This document shows, in pieces, positions 40,197 through 53,641 of a stretch of 64,000 nt of DNA. Below the pieces are notes generated by a model, which saw only the letters and a program-made list of their open reading frames with translations, was not told the origin of the DNA and ran no database searches. The stretch comes from Channallabes apus (Eukaryota > Chordata > Actinopteri > Siluriformes > Clariidae). The stretch spans positions 35,644,383 to 35,708,382 of the forward strand of contig CM060120.1 of the NCBI GenBank assembly GCA_030522415.1. The letters run 5' to 3'. The translations under genes were made by a program, and so were the position numbers. The first letter of the stretch is position 1; each line of letters begins with the position of its first letter.

Positions 40197-41655
40197 TTAC
40201 ACTTCACTCCACACTAAACTCCTCCTCCTCTTCCTCTGTATGGACCTCTGTGTAATTCTGGACCTTTAGTGTCGTATTCAGGGTGTGATGTCACACATCT
40301 TAAAGACAAAATTACTTCTTCAGATGTGTGTGTGTGTGTGTGTTTATGATGGCAGTCTAGAGACATTTGAAAATACCTGGCTCAGATACTTTTGTTTAAG
40401 AAAGATTTGGCAACCCTAGAGGGGATTGTATTCAGCATGATGTGGAGCTGGCGTGTGAATCAGGGTTTAACCTTTTACAAGAGAAAGAGGAGAAGAATAT
40501 AAATATTATCTCAGGGTGACATGTGACCGTCAGTGTGATGAGCGTCAGTTTCAAAATATTACTCAAGAGTAAAAAAGTATTTCAGTACTCAAGTAATGAG
40601 TTACTGTTTCATCATAATGTCCGATTTTTATTTTAGAAATGATAATAATTATATACACAGTACACAGTATATAAACACACAATATATTATATGTATATTA
40701 TAGTATAATTATAATAAATATATATATAAAACATTAAATAAAACAGCTAAACTTACTGCAACATTTTTTGTTGAGTGTTTATATGCTGAAGTGTGTGTGT
40801 GTGTGTGTGTGTGTTTTGGCAGACAGAGCTGCAGTATGAAGCTGTTCTTTTCCCCCACTATGCCCCCAGTTTGTGTGTGGTCATGTGTGTGTGCATGTGG
40901 TCTGAGGCAGAGGAAGTTCCAGGATCTCCATTTGATTTCATGAAAGAAAGTGCACGTTATATAGTGGACCTGTACTGTCCAAATCCTGACCAGAGACGTC
41001 CCAGCGGTCCTGAAGGTCCAGTTTCCAAGTTAAAGATAAAACAGCTTGGAAACGTGTCCACTTGAGACAGGTCATGTTGGGTAACGTTATGAACCTCCTG
41101 TTAAATCAGTGTATTTATGCCGCACACTACAAGGCTTTGGTCTACTTTCTCATTACTTTCTGATTTCCGTTTTATTCCTGTTTTATTTTCTCTTCTGTTG
41201 TTCATCACTGACTGTGTAGCACGTTTGTGTCAACCAACCTTTAATTTCATAAAGATGTAATGATGCTTGTATTAAACCTGACAAGGACTTTATATTCACT
41301 TCCTGATGTGCAGCTTTAGCTCCTCCTCTAATCACACCTTCTGATTAAAGTCTCCACATTTCCTTTTAACGAGCTTCACTGTGTGTTTTCGGAACCTTTA
41401 TTTATTGTTGAAGAGTTTTCCTCCTTCAGGTTGCTTTACTGTTCTGGTTCTCTGAGGTTCTGCTCTCGTGTGTTTAGGTGTTTTAAACCCAGACATTTGT
41501 GCAGTTAATCGTGTGTTTCAGCAGGGGTTTAATTTGGGTTAAGTGAGTGGATCAGGTCAGTGTAAGCTTACTGCGGCACACGGGGCTCGTCTCATTTACA
41601 ACAGACTCACACCAGCATCTCTGAGACGTTAGAAGAGAAAACAGATACACAGAGT
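39552..41655. other. arr3 3' UTR and gap before the SLC35F-like gene
   Basis: AATAAA motifs at 39914, 39924 and about 39975 are candidate arr3 polyadenylation signals. CA/TG tracts lie at 39720-39769, 40141-40193 and 40791-40813. An open frame at 40793-41065 has no recognisable domain and I do not call it a gene. Confidence 0.45.
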
Positions 41656-41656
41656 C

Positions 41657-44600
41657 ATGAACAAACTGTCAGCGAAGGTCGCTCCATGCTCCACACCTCC
41701 ACCTGCTGCTCTGCACACGCCCTCCGCCCCAGGTACGACCCGACTGTCTTTCAGTTCATGCTTAGGAAAAGATGTTTAGGTGAGCTGTCAGACTGCTGAC
41801 TTCAGCTTTCTCTCTGTAGAGCGTTCCATCTCCAGCTGATTTCTGGTTTGCAGGAGCTGATGTGTGAAGTTTCCTACAGCGCTGATATTCACTATATAGA
41901 TGTGTAGAACTTGTAAAGCACGTTATTAGAATGTTTGTTTTTCCTCCACTTACAACACCACAGTCAGGTTTGTTCCTGCAGATGTAGATGTAGAGTGAAG
42001 CGTGGTGTAAAGTTCTCTAGAGGAACTTCTCCTGATGGAAACTGTTTATTTGTGTGTGTGTGTTTGTGTGCAGATGCTGACATGAGCACTGAGGAGTGTG
42101 TGTCGGTGCAGGAGTCGGGGCCGAGTGAGCGTCCGTGCCGGTGTCGGGTTAAGGTGATGTTGCGGTTAGCAGCGGGCGTGGTGCTGGGTGTCGGCATGGC
42201 GACAACGTGGGTGTGGGCAGCTCACAGAGCTAAACAGACTCTCACACACTTCGACGCTCCATTTTTCATCTTCTGGTTCTGCAGCATGTGGAACCTGCTG
42301 ATGTTCCCTCTGTATTACATCGGATCCCTGCTGACTAACAGGCACAGAGACACGCCCTCGGCCCGGTTCAGGTCGGTCTCACAGCAGGTCACGTCCAAAC
42401 AAACTCAAGTGCAAAGGTGGAGCGAGTGATGAGTGTCAGTGTGATGAGTGTCAGTGATGAGTGTCAGTGATGACATCAGTGTGATGAGTGTCAGTGATGA
42501 GTGTCAGTGATGACGTCAGTGTGATGAGTGTCAGTGATGAATGTCAGTGATGAGAGTCAGTGATGATGTCAGTGATGACGTCAGTGTGATGAGTGTCAGT
42601 GATGAGAGTCAGTGATGATGTCAGTGATGATGTCAGTGTGATGAGTGTCAGTGATGAGTGTCAGTGATGAGTGTCAGTGATGAGAGTCAGTGATGAGTGT
42701 CAGTGTTATGAGTGTCAGTGTTATGAGTGTCAGTGTGATGAGTGTCAGTGATGAGCGTCAGTGTGAGTGATGAGCGTCAGTGATGAGTGTCAGTGTTATG
42801 AGTGTCAGTGTGATGAGTGTCAGTGGTGAGTGTCAGTGATGACGTCAGTGTGATGAGTGTCAGTGATGAGTGTTAGTGTGATGAGCGTCAGTGATGAGTG
42901 TTAGTGTGATGAGTGTCAGTGATGAGTGTTAGTGTGATGAGTGTCAGTGATGAGTGTCAGTGTTGAGTGTCAGTGATGAGTGTCAGTGATGAGAGTCAGT
43001 GATGATGTCAGTGATGAGTGTCAGTGTTAAGCGTCAGTGATGAGTGTCAGTGTTGAGTGTCAGTGATGAGTGTCAGTGATGAGAGTCAGTGATGATGTCA
43101 GTGATGAGTGTCAGTGTTGAGCGTCAGTGATGAGTGTCAGTTTTGAGTGTCAGTGATGAGTGTCAGTGTTGAGCGTCAGTGATGAGTGTCAGTGTTGAGT
43201 GTCAGTGATGAGTGTCAGTGATGAGAGTCAGTGATGATGTCAGTGATGAGTGTCAGTGTTGAGCGTCAGTGATGAGTGTCAGTGATGAGAGTCAGTGATG
43301 ATGTCAGTGATGAGTGTCAGTGTTATGAGTGTCAGTGTGATGAGTGTCAGTGATGAGCGTCAGTGTGAGTGATGAGTGTCAGTGATGAGCGTCAGTGTGA
43401 TGAGCTTCAGTGTGAGTGATGAGTGTCAGTGATGAGTGTCAGTGATGAGAGTCAGTGATGAGGTCAGTGATGTGTGTCAGTGTTATGAGTGTCAGTGTGA
43501 TGAGTGTCAGTAATGAGCGTCAGTGAGTGATGAGTGTCAGTGATGAGTGTCAGTGATGAGCGTCAGTGATGAGAGTCAGTGATGATGTCAGTGATGAGTG
43601 TCAGTGTGATGAGTGTCAGTGTCAGTGATGAGTGTCAGTGTGATGAGCTTCAGTGTGAGTGATGAGTGTCAGTGATGAGCGTCAGTGTGATGAGCTTCAG
43701 TGTTAGTGATGAGTGTCAGTGATGAGTGTTGCTCGATAGTTCAAGACTGGAATTTCCTACAAGTCTACCTGAGTTTCCAATAACTACCTGGACTCCAATT
43801 AACATCAACTGTTATACTGATCTGGCTGCCACCTAACACACTGTATAAATGCAGATCATTTCCTGATCTTATCACCCAAATTTGGATGGGTTTCATGTTG
43901 AGTCCGGTTCCTCTTAAGGTTTCTTCCTATTACCATCTCAGATGAATTACAGCTGATGCTTATTAAGATGTGCTTACATTAAAGAGAAAAAAAGCTGCTC
44001 TTTTAATAAGAATTTAATTTAAATGTCTCCAAAGCTGATTAGCGCTAATCTGATTTTAAAACCTAATTGTGTCAGATTTGTCACGTATGTGCCGGGTGTG
44101 TGTGCGTGGCATAAATGCAGAGGAAGGGAGCTGGCGGTTCAAAGTAATCGTCTTTATTTTGCTGACGACAAAACATAAATTAACCCAACAAAAACCTATA
44201 ACTGTAACTAAAGCTAGACGCCTGACTGCTATTCAGTCAGGCTATTTATAATGAAACATAAACATAATTAACTCATTAACTTCCCTCGGTTCAGGTGAGC
44301 TTCTACGTCACCTGACCGAGGGGCAAACTGGGAAATGAAGTCAAAATGGAACTCAAAACAAACTACAAACTAAAACCAAAAACGGGCGTTAGGCGCCCTC
44401 TAGGGGTTAACCGTCACAAGATTAATGTGGAGCTAAACAAACACTCAGACTGTTTGCTGTTAAACATTTTCATAAAGACAATAGCAGCAGCTTTACACAA
44501 CGAAATAAAGGCGAAATGAATAATGCCTTGGAATGTCATGCTAACGTCAGTAACATGCTAATGTTAACATGTGTGTCTGTGTGTGTGTAGGAGGTGTGTG

Positions 44601-44820
44601 AAGTTCCTGGGCGATGTGGAGGTGACAGTGAGGGTGTTGTTGAGGTTCACCGCACCATTCTCCGTGCTCTGGAGTGTGTCTGGGTTCCTGTTCCTGCGCG
44701 CTCTCAGCAGGACGTCAGTGACGGACTGCAGCGCTGTGATGTGCTGTAACTCTGCCTTCACCTTCCTGCTCACCTGGATCTGCCTGAAGGAGCGCTTCCT
44801 GGGAATCAGGGTCTCATAAT

Positions 44821-44864
<44 letters not shown>

Positions 44865-45047
44865 CAACAGATTCAGTACAGTAACATTCACTATCCCCCC
44901 CCCCCCCCCCAGGTGGTAGCGGTGATTGTCTCCATTACAGGCATCGTGATGTTAGCGTACTCTGATGGGTTCTACAGCGACTCGATCAGCGGTGTGGCTC
45001 TGGGGGTCGGATCAGCCTCCTGCTCGGCTCTGTATAATGTGAGTGTG

Positions 45048-45080
<33 letters not shown>

Positions 45081-45826
45081 CATTAACAGCATGTGTCTCA
45101 TTGCTCAGGTTTTGTACAGGAAGCGCGTGGGGACGCTTGAGCCCGGCCCTGCGAGTGTGTTGTTGTGCTGTGTGGGTGTGTGTACGATTGTGCTGCAGTC
45201 CTGGGTGTGTGTGCTGCTGTACGTCACTCATGTGGAGTTCTGGCCTCCGGCTCAGCCCGTGCCATGGAACACACTCTGCACCACGGCATCATTACTGCTC
45301 GGTACACACTCCTACACACACCTAGTGCACTATAGAGGGACACTGAGCAGGGTGTCAGTAGTAATCTCAAATGCATGATGCAACTGTCTGTGTGTGTGTG
45401 TGTGTGTGTGTTGTAGGGTTTAATATAATAGTGTACATGGGAGGAGTGTGCACGTACCCTGCGCTCATCTCACTCGGGGTTCTGCTCACGGTTCCAGCCA
45501 GCGCAGGTTCAGACCTCCTGCAGTCACATGACCTCCTGAAGTCTGCAGTCACATGACCACCATACCATTATTATTACCTGTACCGTCTTCACCTGTTGCT
45601 GTTTAAGCTAATACTGTGTGTGTGTGTGTGTGTCTTTGTGTGTGTGTGTGTGTACACAGCAGTGGACGTGTGGGCGTTGGAGGCTCCGCCCCTCAGTGAC
45701 ATGCGCTTGGGAGCGATGGGTTTGATCTCTGCTGCGTTCATGCTGCTGCTGTTTCCGGAGGATTGGGACGAGAAAACTCTGCAGTGGATCAGTTCAGTGT
45801 GGAGTCAAAAAACACTGAACACCTAA
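41657..45826 (+). CDS. SLC35F3/F4-like membrane transporter, 7 exons
   Basis: This is a drug/metabolite-transporter (EamA-fold) family membrane protein. The human SLC35F3 relative is described as a thiamine transporter; the substrate here is inferred only. Exons: 41657-41732, 42074-42371, 44591-44810, 44913-45038, 45109-45301, 45417-45506 and 45660-45826 (TAA), phases matching, 389 codons. About ten hydrophobic segments are visible. Family landmarks are the start MNKLSAKVAP, FDAPFFIFWFCSMWN, LMFPLYYIG, FTAPFSVLW, MCCNSAFTFLLTW, GIVMLAYSDGF, SASCSALYNVLYRK, TYPALISLG and LLLFPEDWD. F3 and F4 cannot be separated by eye. The exon 4 acceptor uses a run of about 16 C as its pyrimidine tract. Confidence 0.87.
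42425..43735. repeat. GATGAGTGTCAGT minisatellite in SLC35F-like intron 2
   Basis: 1.3 kb of 13-16 bp units (GATGAGTGTCAGT with GTGAT or GTGTTAT spacers), starting about 55 bp after the exon 2 donor. Variants with GATGACGTCAGT contain a CRE-like TGACGTCA core by chance of unit sequence. Confidence 0.92.
43855..43975 (+). mobile_element. L2-like/SINE 3' tail fragment
   Basis: The blocks GGATGGGTTTCATGTTGAGTC and GGTTCCTCTTAAGGTTTC match the better copy at 60060-60110. Truncated after about 100 bp. Confidence 0.55.
44079..44418 (-). mobile_element. Solo LTR, 340 bp
   Basis: On the plus strand it runs TGTCACGTATGTGC to GGTTAACCGTCACA and is flanked by a perfect 5-bp duplication AGATT (44074-44078, 44419-44423). 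On the minus strand it has the CCTCGGTCAGGTGACG block, a TATAAATAG box and AATAAAGACG, the same order as the larger LTR at 1582-3346. It sits in intron 2 of the SLC35F-like gene in antisense orientation. No internal genes remain. Confidence 0.75.
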
Positions 45827-45829
45827 CAC

Positions 45830-48800
45830 TTCCCCTTAACGCTCATTAACATTTCACCTTAACGCTCATTAACACTTCCCCTTAACGCTCATTAACACTT
45901 CCCCTTAACGCGCATTAAGACTTCCCCTTAACACTCATTAACACTTCCCTTAACGCACATTAACACTTCCCCTTAACGCTCATTAACACTTCCCCTTCAC
46001 GCGCATTAACACTCCCCCTTAACGCTCATTAACACTTCCCCTTAACGCGCATTAAGACTTCCCCTTAACACTCATTAACACTTCCCTTAACGCACATTAA
46101 CACTTCCCCTTAACGCTCATTAACACTTCCCCTTAACGCGCATTAACACTCCCCCTTAACACTCATTAACACTTCCCCTTAACGCACATTAACACTTCAC
46201 CTTAACGCTCATTAACACTTTCCCTTAACGCACATTAACACTTCACCTTAACGCGCATTAACACTTCCCCTTAACACTCATTAACATTTTTCCTTAACAC
46301 ATTAACACTTCCCCTTAACACTCATTAACACATCCCCTTAACGCGCATTAACACTTCACCTTAACGCTCATTAACACTTTCCCTTAACGCGCATTAACAC
46401 TTCACCTTAACGCGCATTAACACTTCACCTTAACGCTCATTAACACTTCCCCTTAACGCACATTAACATTTTTCCTTAACATCCATTAACACTTGCCCTT
46501 AACACTCATTAACACTTCCCCTTAATGCTCATTAACACTTCCCCTTAACGCTCATTAACACTCCCCCTTAACACTCATTAACACTTCCCCTTAATGCTCA
46601 TTAACACTTCCCCTTAACGCACATTAACACTTCACCTTAACGCTCATTAACACTTTCCCTTAACGGACATTAACACTTCCTCTTAATGCTCATTAACACT
46701 TCCCCTTAACACTCATTAACACTTCACCTTAACGCGCATTAACACTTCCCCTTAACACTCATTAACATTTTTCTTTAACACATTAACACTTCCGCTTAAC
46801 ACTCATTAACACATCCCCTTAACTCGCATTAACACTTCCCCTTAACACTCATTAACATTTTTCCTTAACACATTAACACTTCCCCTTAACACTCATTAAC
46901 ACATCCCCTTAACTCGCATTAACACTTCACCTTAACGCTCATTAACACTTTCCCTTAATGCACATTAACACTTCCCCTTAACGCGCATTAACACTTCCCC
47001 TTAACGCGCATTAACACTTCACCTTAACGCTCATTAACACTTCCCCTTAATGCACATTAACATTTTTCCTTAACACATTAACACTTTGCCTTAACATGCA
47101 TTAACACTTGCCCTTAACACTCATTAACACTTCCCCTTAATGCTCATTAACACTTCCCCTTAACACTCATTAACACATCCCCTTAACGCACATTAACACT
47201 TCACCTTAACGCTCATTAACACTTCCCCTTAACACGCATTAACACGTTTCCTTAACAATCATTAAAACTTCCCCTTAACACTCATTAACACTTCCCCTTC
47301 ATGCTCATTAACACTTCCCTTTAACGCGCATCAACACTTCCCCTTAACGCTCATTAACACTTCCCCTTAACACGCATCAACACTTCCCCTTAACGCTTAT
47401 TAACACTTCCCCTTAACGCGCATTAACATTTTTCCTTAACACTCATTAACACTTTGCCTTAACATGCATTAACACTTCCCCTTAACACTCATTAACACTT
47501 CCCCTTAACGCTCATTAATACTTCCCCTTAATGCTCATTAACACTTCCCCTTAATGCTCATTAACACTTCCCCTTAACGCGCATTAACACTTCCCCTTAA
47601 CGCGCATTAACACTACCCCTTAATGCTCATTAACACTTCCCCTTAATGCGCATTAACACTTCACCTTAACGCTCATTAACACTTCACCTTAACGCTCATT
47701 AACACTTCCCCATAAGGCTCATTAACACTTCCCCTTAACGCTCATTAACACTTCCCCTTAACGCTCATTAACACATCCCCTTAACGCACATTAACACTTC
47801 ACCTTAATGCTCATTAACACTTCCCCTTAACGCACATTAACACTTCACCTTAACACTCATTAACACATCCACTTAACGCACATTAACACTTTCCCTTCAC
47901 GCTCATTAACACTTCCCCTTAACGCACATTAACATTTTCCCTAACACATTAACACTTTGCCTTAACATGCATTAACACTTCCCCTTAACGCTCATTAATA
48001 CTTCCCCTTAACGCTCATTAACACTTCCCCTTACCACTCATTAACACTTCCCCTTAACACTCATTAACACTTCCCCTTAACGCACATTAACACTTCCCCT
48101 TCACGCTCATTAACACTTCCCCTTCACGCTCATTAACACTTCCCCTTAACGCGCATTAACACTTTGCCTTAACATGCATTAACTCTTCCCCTTAACGCTC
48201 ATTAACACTTCCCCTTCACGCTCATTAACACTTCCCCTTAACGCGCATTAACACTTCCCCTTAACGCTCATTAACACTTCCCCTTAATGCTCATTAACAC
48301 TTCCCCTTAACGCTCATTAACACTTCCCCTTAACGCTCATTAACACATCCCCTTAACGCACATTAACTCTTCACCTTAATGCTCATTAACACTTCCCCTT
48401 AACGCACATTAACACTTCACCTTAACACTCATTAACACATCCCCTTCACGCTCATTAACACTTCCCCTTAACGCACATTAACATTTTCCCTAACACATTA
48501 ACACTCTGCCTTAACATGCATTAACACTTCCCCTTAACACTCATTAACACTTCCCCTTAACGCTTATTAACACTTCCCCTTAACGCTCATTAACACTTCC
48601 CCTTAACACTCATTAACACTTCACCTTAACACTCATTAACACTTCCCCTTAACGTGCATTAACACGTTTCCTTAACAATCATTAAAACTTCTCGTTAACA
48701 ATCATTAACACTTCCCCTTCACGCTCATTAACACTTCCCTTTAACGCGCATCAACACTTCCCTTTAACGCGCATCAACACTTCCCCTTAACGCTCATTAA

Positions 48801-51352
48801 CACTTCCCCTTAACGCACATCAACACTTCCCCTTAACGCTTATTAACACTTCCCCTTAACGCGCATTAACATTTTTCCTTAACACTCATTAACACTTCCC
48901 CTTACCACTCATTAACACTTCCCCTTCACGCTCATTAACACTTCCCCTTAACGCGCATTAACACTTTGCCTTAACATGCATTAACTCTTCCCCTTAACGC
49001 TCATTAACACTTCCCCTTCACGCTCATTAACACTTCCCCTTAACGCGCATTAACACTTCCCCTTAACGCTCATTAACACTTCCCCTTAACGCTCATTAAC
49101 ACTTCCCCTTAACGCGCATTAACACTTCGCCTTAACATGCATTAACTCTTCCCCTTAACGCTCATTAACACTTCCCCTTAACGCTCAATAACACTTCACC
49201 TTAATGCTCATTAACACTTCCCCTTAACGCTCATTAACACTTCCCCTTAATGCTCATTAACACTTCCCCTTAACGCTCATTAACACTTCCCCTTAACGCT
49301 CATTAACACTTCCCCTTAATGCTCATTAACACTTCCCCTTACCACTCATTAACACTTCCCCTTCACGCTCATTAACACTTCCTCTTCACGCTCATTAACA
49401 CTTCCCCTTAACGCGCATTAACACTTCGCCTTAACGCGCATTAACTCTTCCCCTTAACGCTCATTAACACTTCCCCTTCACGCTCATTAACACTTCCCCT
49501 TAACGCGCATTAACACTTCCCCTTAACGCTCATTAACACTTCCCCTTAACGCTCATTAACACGTCCCCTTAACGCGCATTAACACTTCGCCTTAACATGC
49601 ATTAACTCTTCCCCTTAACGCTCATTAACACTTCACCTTAACGCTCATTAACACTTCCCCTTAACGCTCATTAACACTTCCCCTTAATGCTCATTAACAC
49701 TTCCCCTTAACGCGCATTAACACTTTGCCTTAACATGCATTAACTCTTCCCCTTAACGCTCATTAACACTTCCCCTTCACGCTCATTAACACTTCCCCTT
49801 AACGCGCATTAACACTTCCCCTTAACGCTCATTAACACTTCCCCTTAACGCTCATTAACACTTCCCCTTAACGCGCATTAACACTTCGCCTTAACATGCA
49901 TTAACTCTTCCCCTTAACGCTCATTCACACTTCCCCTTAACGCTCATTAACACATCCCCTTAACGCACATTAACTCTTCACCTTAATGCTCATTAACACT
50001 TCCCCTTAACGCACATTAACACTTCACCTTAACACTCATTAACACATCCCCTTCACGCTCATTAACACTTCCCCTTAACGCACATTATCATTTTCACTAA
50101 CACATTAACACTCTGCCTTAACATGCATTAACACTTCCCCTTAACACTCATTAACACTTCCCCTTAACGCCTATTAACACTTCCCCTTAACGCTCATTAA
50201 CACTTCCCCTTAACACTCATTAACACTTCACCTTAACACTCATTAACACTTCCCCTTAACGTGCATTAACACGTTTCCTTAACAATCATTAAAACTTCCC
50301 GTTAACAATCATTAACACTTCCCCTTCACGCTCATTAACACTTCCCTTTAACGCGCATCAACACTTCCCTTTAACGCGCATCAACACTTCCCCTTAACGC
50401 TCATTAACACTTCCCCTTAACGCGCATCAACACTTCCCCTTAACGCTTATTAACACTTCCCCTTAACGCGCATTAACATTTTTGCTTAACACTCATTAAC
50501 ACTTCCCCTTACCACTCATTAACACTTCCCCTTCACGCTCATTAACACTTCCCCTTAACGCGCATTAACACTTTGCCTTAACATGCATTAACTCTTCCCC
50601 TTAACGCTCATTAACACTTCCCCTTCACGCTCATTAACACTTCCCCTTAACGCGCATTAACACTTCCCCTTAACGCTCATTAACACTTCCCCTTAACGCT
50701 CATTAACACTTCCCCTTAACGCGCATTAACACTTCGCCTTAACATGCATTAACTCTTCCCCTTAACGCTCATTAACACTTCCCCTTAACGCTCAATAACA
50801 CTTCACCTTAATGCTCATTAACACTTCCCCTTAACGCTCATTAACACTTCCCCTTAATGCTCATTAACACTTCCCCTTAACGCTCATTAACACTTCCCCT
50901 TAACGCTCATTAACACTTCCCCTTAATGCTCATTAACACTTCCCCTTACCACTCATTAACACTTCCCCTTCACGCTCATTAACACTTCCTCTTCACGCTC
51001 ATTAACACTTCCCCTTAACGCGCATTAACACTTTGCCTTAACATGCATTAACTCTTCCCCTTAACGCTCATTAACACTTCCCCTTCACGCTCATTAACAC
51101 TTCCCCTTAACGCGCATTAACACTTCCCCTTAACGCTCATTAACACTTCCCCTTAACGCTCATTAACACTTCCCCTTAACGCGCATTAACACTTCGCCTT
51201 AACATGCATTAACTCTTCCCCTTAACGCTCATTAACACTTCCCCTTAACGCTCATTAACACTTCACCTTAACGCTCATTAACACTTCCCCTTAATGCTCA
51301 TTAACACTTCCCCTTAATGCTCATTAACACTTCCCCTTAACGCTCATTAACA
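45830..51352. repeat. 23-bp minisatellite, 5.5 kb, downstream of the SLC35F-like stop
   Basis: Units such as ACTTCCCCTTAACGCTCATTA (23 bp in full) begin within a few bases of the stop codon and run for about 240 units. The array has higher-order structure: a block at about 48344 recurs at about 49951 (offset about 1,607 bp, near 70 units), sharing rare variants such as AACTCTTCACC, TTTTCCCTAACACATT (TTTTCACT in the second copy) and CACTCTGCC. No spacers are present, so it is not a CRISPR-type array. Confidence 0.95.
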
Positions 51353-51357
51353 CTACG

Positions 51358-51955
51358 CCTTCTACTTTTTAAAGTAGGTTTTAAAATCTGTAATTTTACT
51401 TTTACTTAAGTATGTTCTGTTTAAAGTATTTTACTTCACTACATTTATGCCATATTCGCTACTGAGTAAAAAATTTATGAATGAAAAAAATTAAAATAAA
51501 AATAATACAACGGGGAAGGAAAAAAAATTGCACCTCGGATACCACTGCACTGATTGATTGATGGAGAACAAACGCGTTAAATTCACAAGAACGATGGAGA
51601 CGGACAGAACAGACGCCGGTGATACAGACACAGCTGGAAGTGAAATACCAACAAATTCTTATGATCAAACCCCTGGTCATATTTAAGCCACCACTTTGAT
51701 TTCAAGCACAACAAAGGAAACAGATTTATTATGTAAGTGTGTCCCATCCCCCCCCCCCCCCCCCACCTCGCTGTTAAAAAAATGTAACTCAGTAACTTTT
51801 ACTCTGAGTAAATTTTTAATGAGCTACTTTTTACTTTTACTTGAGTAGATTTTTATAAGGGTAACTTTACTTAACAGTAAAAGTTCACTAAAGTAACAGT
51901 ACTTTTACTGAAGTACAACATTTTATTACTCTTTCCACCTCTGTACATATCCAGA
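51358..51955. mobile_element. Dispersed non-autonomous DNA transposon-like repeat
   Basis: AT-rich sequence with many ACTTTTACTTAAGTA and AGTAAAAGT motifs in both orientations. It ends ATTACTCTTTCCACCTCTG, a form I recall as a common fish repeat. A C-run sits at 51748-51763. Boundaries and target duplication are unclear. Confidence 0.4.
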
Positions 51956-51983
51956 CTTGCCATTAAATGTTAAAACAGCTTGC

Positions 51984-52039
<56 letters not shown>

Positions 52040-52044
52040 AGGGT

Positions 52045-52517
52045 GTAACATTAAAATATTCGGCCTTAAAGAGGGGAAAGAAGCAGGCTACAAAATGAAC
52101 GAGTATGTACTTAAGATCCTATCAGAGGGCTTCGGGTTGACGGGACCGGAGTTCCGGACCTAAACCTAACGATGATCAACGTCCCGAGTCGTGATGGTGA
52201 AATTCCTGCCTTATACCGCAAGGGAGAGAGTCCTGGCAGAAGCGAAAAAGAGCAAAGGATTAAAATGGGAAGACTGCAAGCTGTCCTTTTTTGAGGATAG
52301 GTCGAGGGAGAGAGCAATGATGAGGAAAAAATTCTCTGCAGCGAAGAAGTTACTTTGGGACCACGAGGTTCGACACAGGCTGGTTCATCCAGCGACACTT
52401 AAGTTTACTTGGAAGGGGAAGAAGCCGAGTTTCACGGATCACATGGAAGCAGAAAGTTGTATAAAGGAGCACATCCAGCTACAAGGAGGTAATGAGGAAA
52501 TCATTTGCAATATGTAA
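52045..52517 (+). pseudogene. L1 ORF1 remnant
   Basis: The first part reads NIKIFGLKEGKEAGYKMNEY, like the RNA-recognition motif of L1 ORF1 proteins. A frame change near 52160 leads to VKFLPYTARERVLAEAKK and HPATLKFTWKGKKPSFTDHM, the C-terminal domain. ORF1 protein coats the LINE RNA. The N-terminal coiled coil is missing. Confidence 0.65.
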
Positions 52518-52885
52518 GTCGAAGTATTATGAGACATGGTTCAGAAGGTGGGTCCGGGAAAGCTTTGGGGTCCGTCTTCCCGAGTTAGCAAGTGTGTGCT
52601 GACTAATGAGCATCACGGACCAAAATGATTCACCCACAGTCGGGTTTCTGTCCCTTAAGGACAGTGTTTTTTTGTTTACATTTTTCTTGCTTTTTTGTAT
52701 GTATTTTAAGGTTTTGTTGTTTATAAAATGGTGGAAGTTTATCTGTTGGTTTTTGCTCAGATGTGATAGTGGAGATAATACCAGTTTATATGTTAAAGGG
52801 TTATTTTACCTTCTTATTTGGAGCACGGCAGGGAAGTTGTCATGGAGCACATCAGGTGCAATGTATTATTTTTTATTAGTGTGGG

Positions 52886-53641
52886 ATGGATAGGCAAATT
52901 ATAAATATTATAACTTGGAATATGAACGGATATGGGTCACCTGTTAAAAGGAAGAAAATACTCACATATCTTAAGCTAAGAAAAGTTGATATTGCATTTA
53001 TGCAAGAAACACATTTTAAGGTCGAAAAGGAAGCTTTGAAACTAAGACGGGATTGGGTCGGACATGTTTTTCATAATTCTGTATCAAGCAAGAGAAGCGG
53101 AGTAGTTATTCTAGTAAGAAAAGAAATGAATTTTGTATTAACAAATCAACATAAAGACAAGGACGGCCGTATACTCTGCATAGAAGCTAAGCTTAATGAT
53201 GTGCAAGTAGTGCTGTGCAATATATATGCACCAAATAAGGAGGAGCCTGAATTCTTTCATGCAGTAAACAAAATATTGGCGAATCTCAAGGGATACGTTA
53301 TACTTGGAGGTGACTTTACTCAAACTATGGATGGCATCCTGGACAGAAGTCAAAAGACGATCAGATCCAACCCCAGAGACAGGGCTGCTATCCACACTCT
53401 GAAGGATGACAATGGACTAACAGATATTTGGAGACTGGTTACTCCACGAGAAAGGGAGTACACATTCTTCTCAAATTGTCACAAGTCCTTTTCGAGAATT
53501 GATTATTTTTTGATCTCCGACTCAGTAATTGACTCTGTTGCTGACTGTATAATTGGTGTTATATCGTTGACAGATCATGCACAGGTGGAGCTGAAATTAG
53601 AAATGCAGATTGATGATCAGAAAAGAGGGAGGTGGAGATGA
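52886..53641 (+). pseudogene. L1 ORF2 endonuclease domain
   Basis: An open stretch of 251 codons has the apurinic-endonuclease-like motifs of L1: NIITWNMNGYG, FMQETHF, LCNIYAPN, VILGGDFTQT, FSRIDYFLIS and the final SLTDHAQVEL (the SDH position is TDH here). It ends at an in-frame TGA after RGRWR, beyond which the ORF2 sequence continues, so the gene is broken. Confidence 0.85.

Noticed and set aside
40793..41065. 90-codon open frame after a TG tract
   Set aside because: Begins in the microsatellite, shows no domain, and no splice partners were found; could be reconsidered if a transcript exists.
42425..43735. CRE-like TGACGTCA sites
   Set aside because: They arise repeatedly from the minisatellite unit in an intron; position gives no support for a regulatory role.
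45830..51352. CRISPR-like direct repeats
   Set aside because: Units are contiguous without unique spacers, vary in sequence, and the context is a vertebrate gene.
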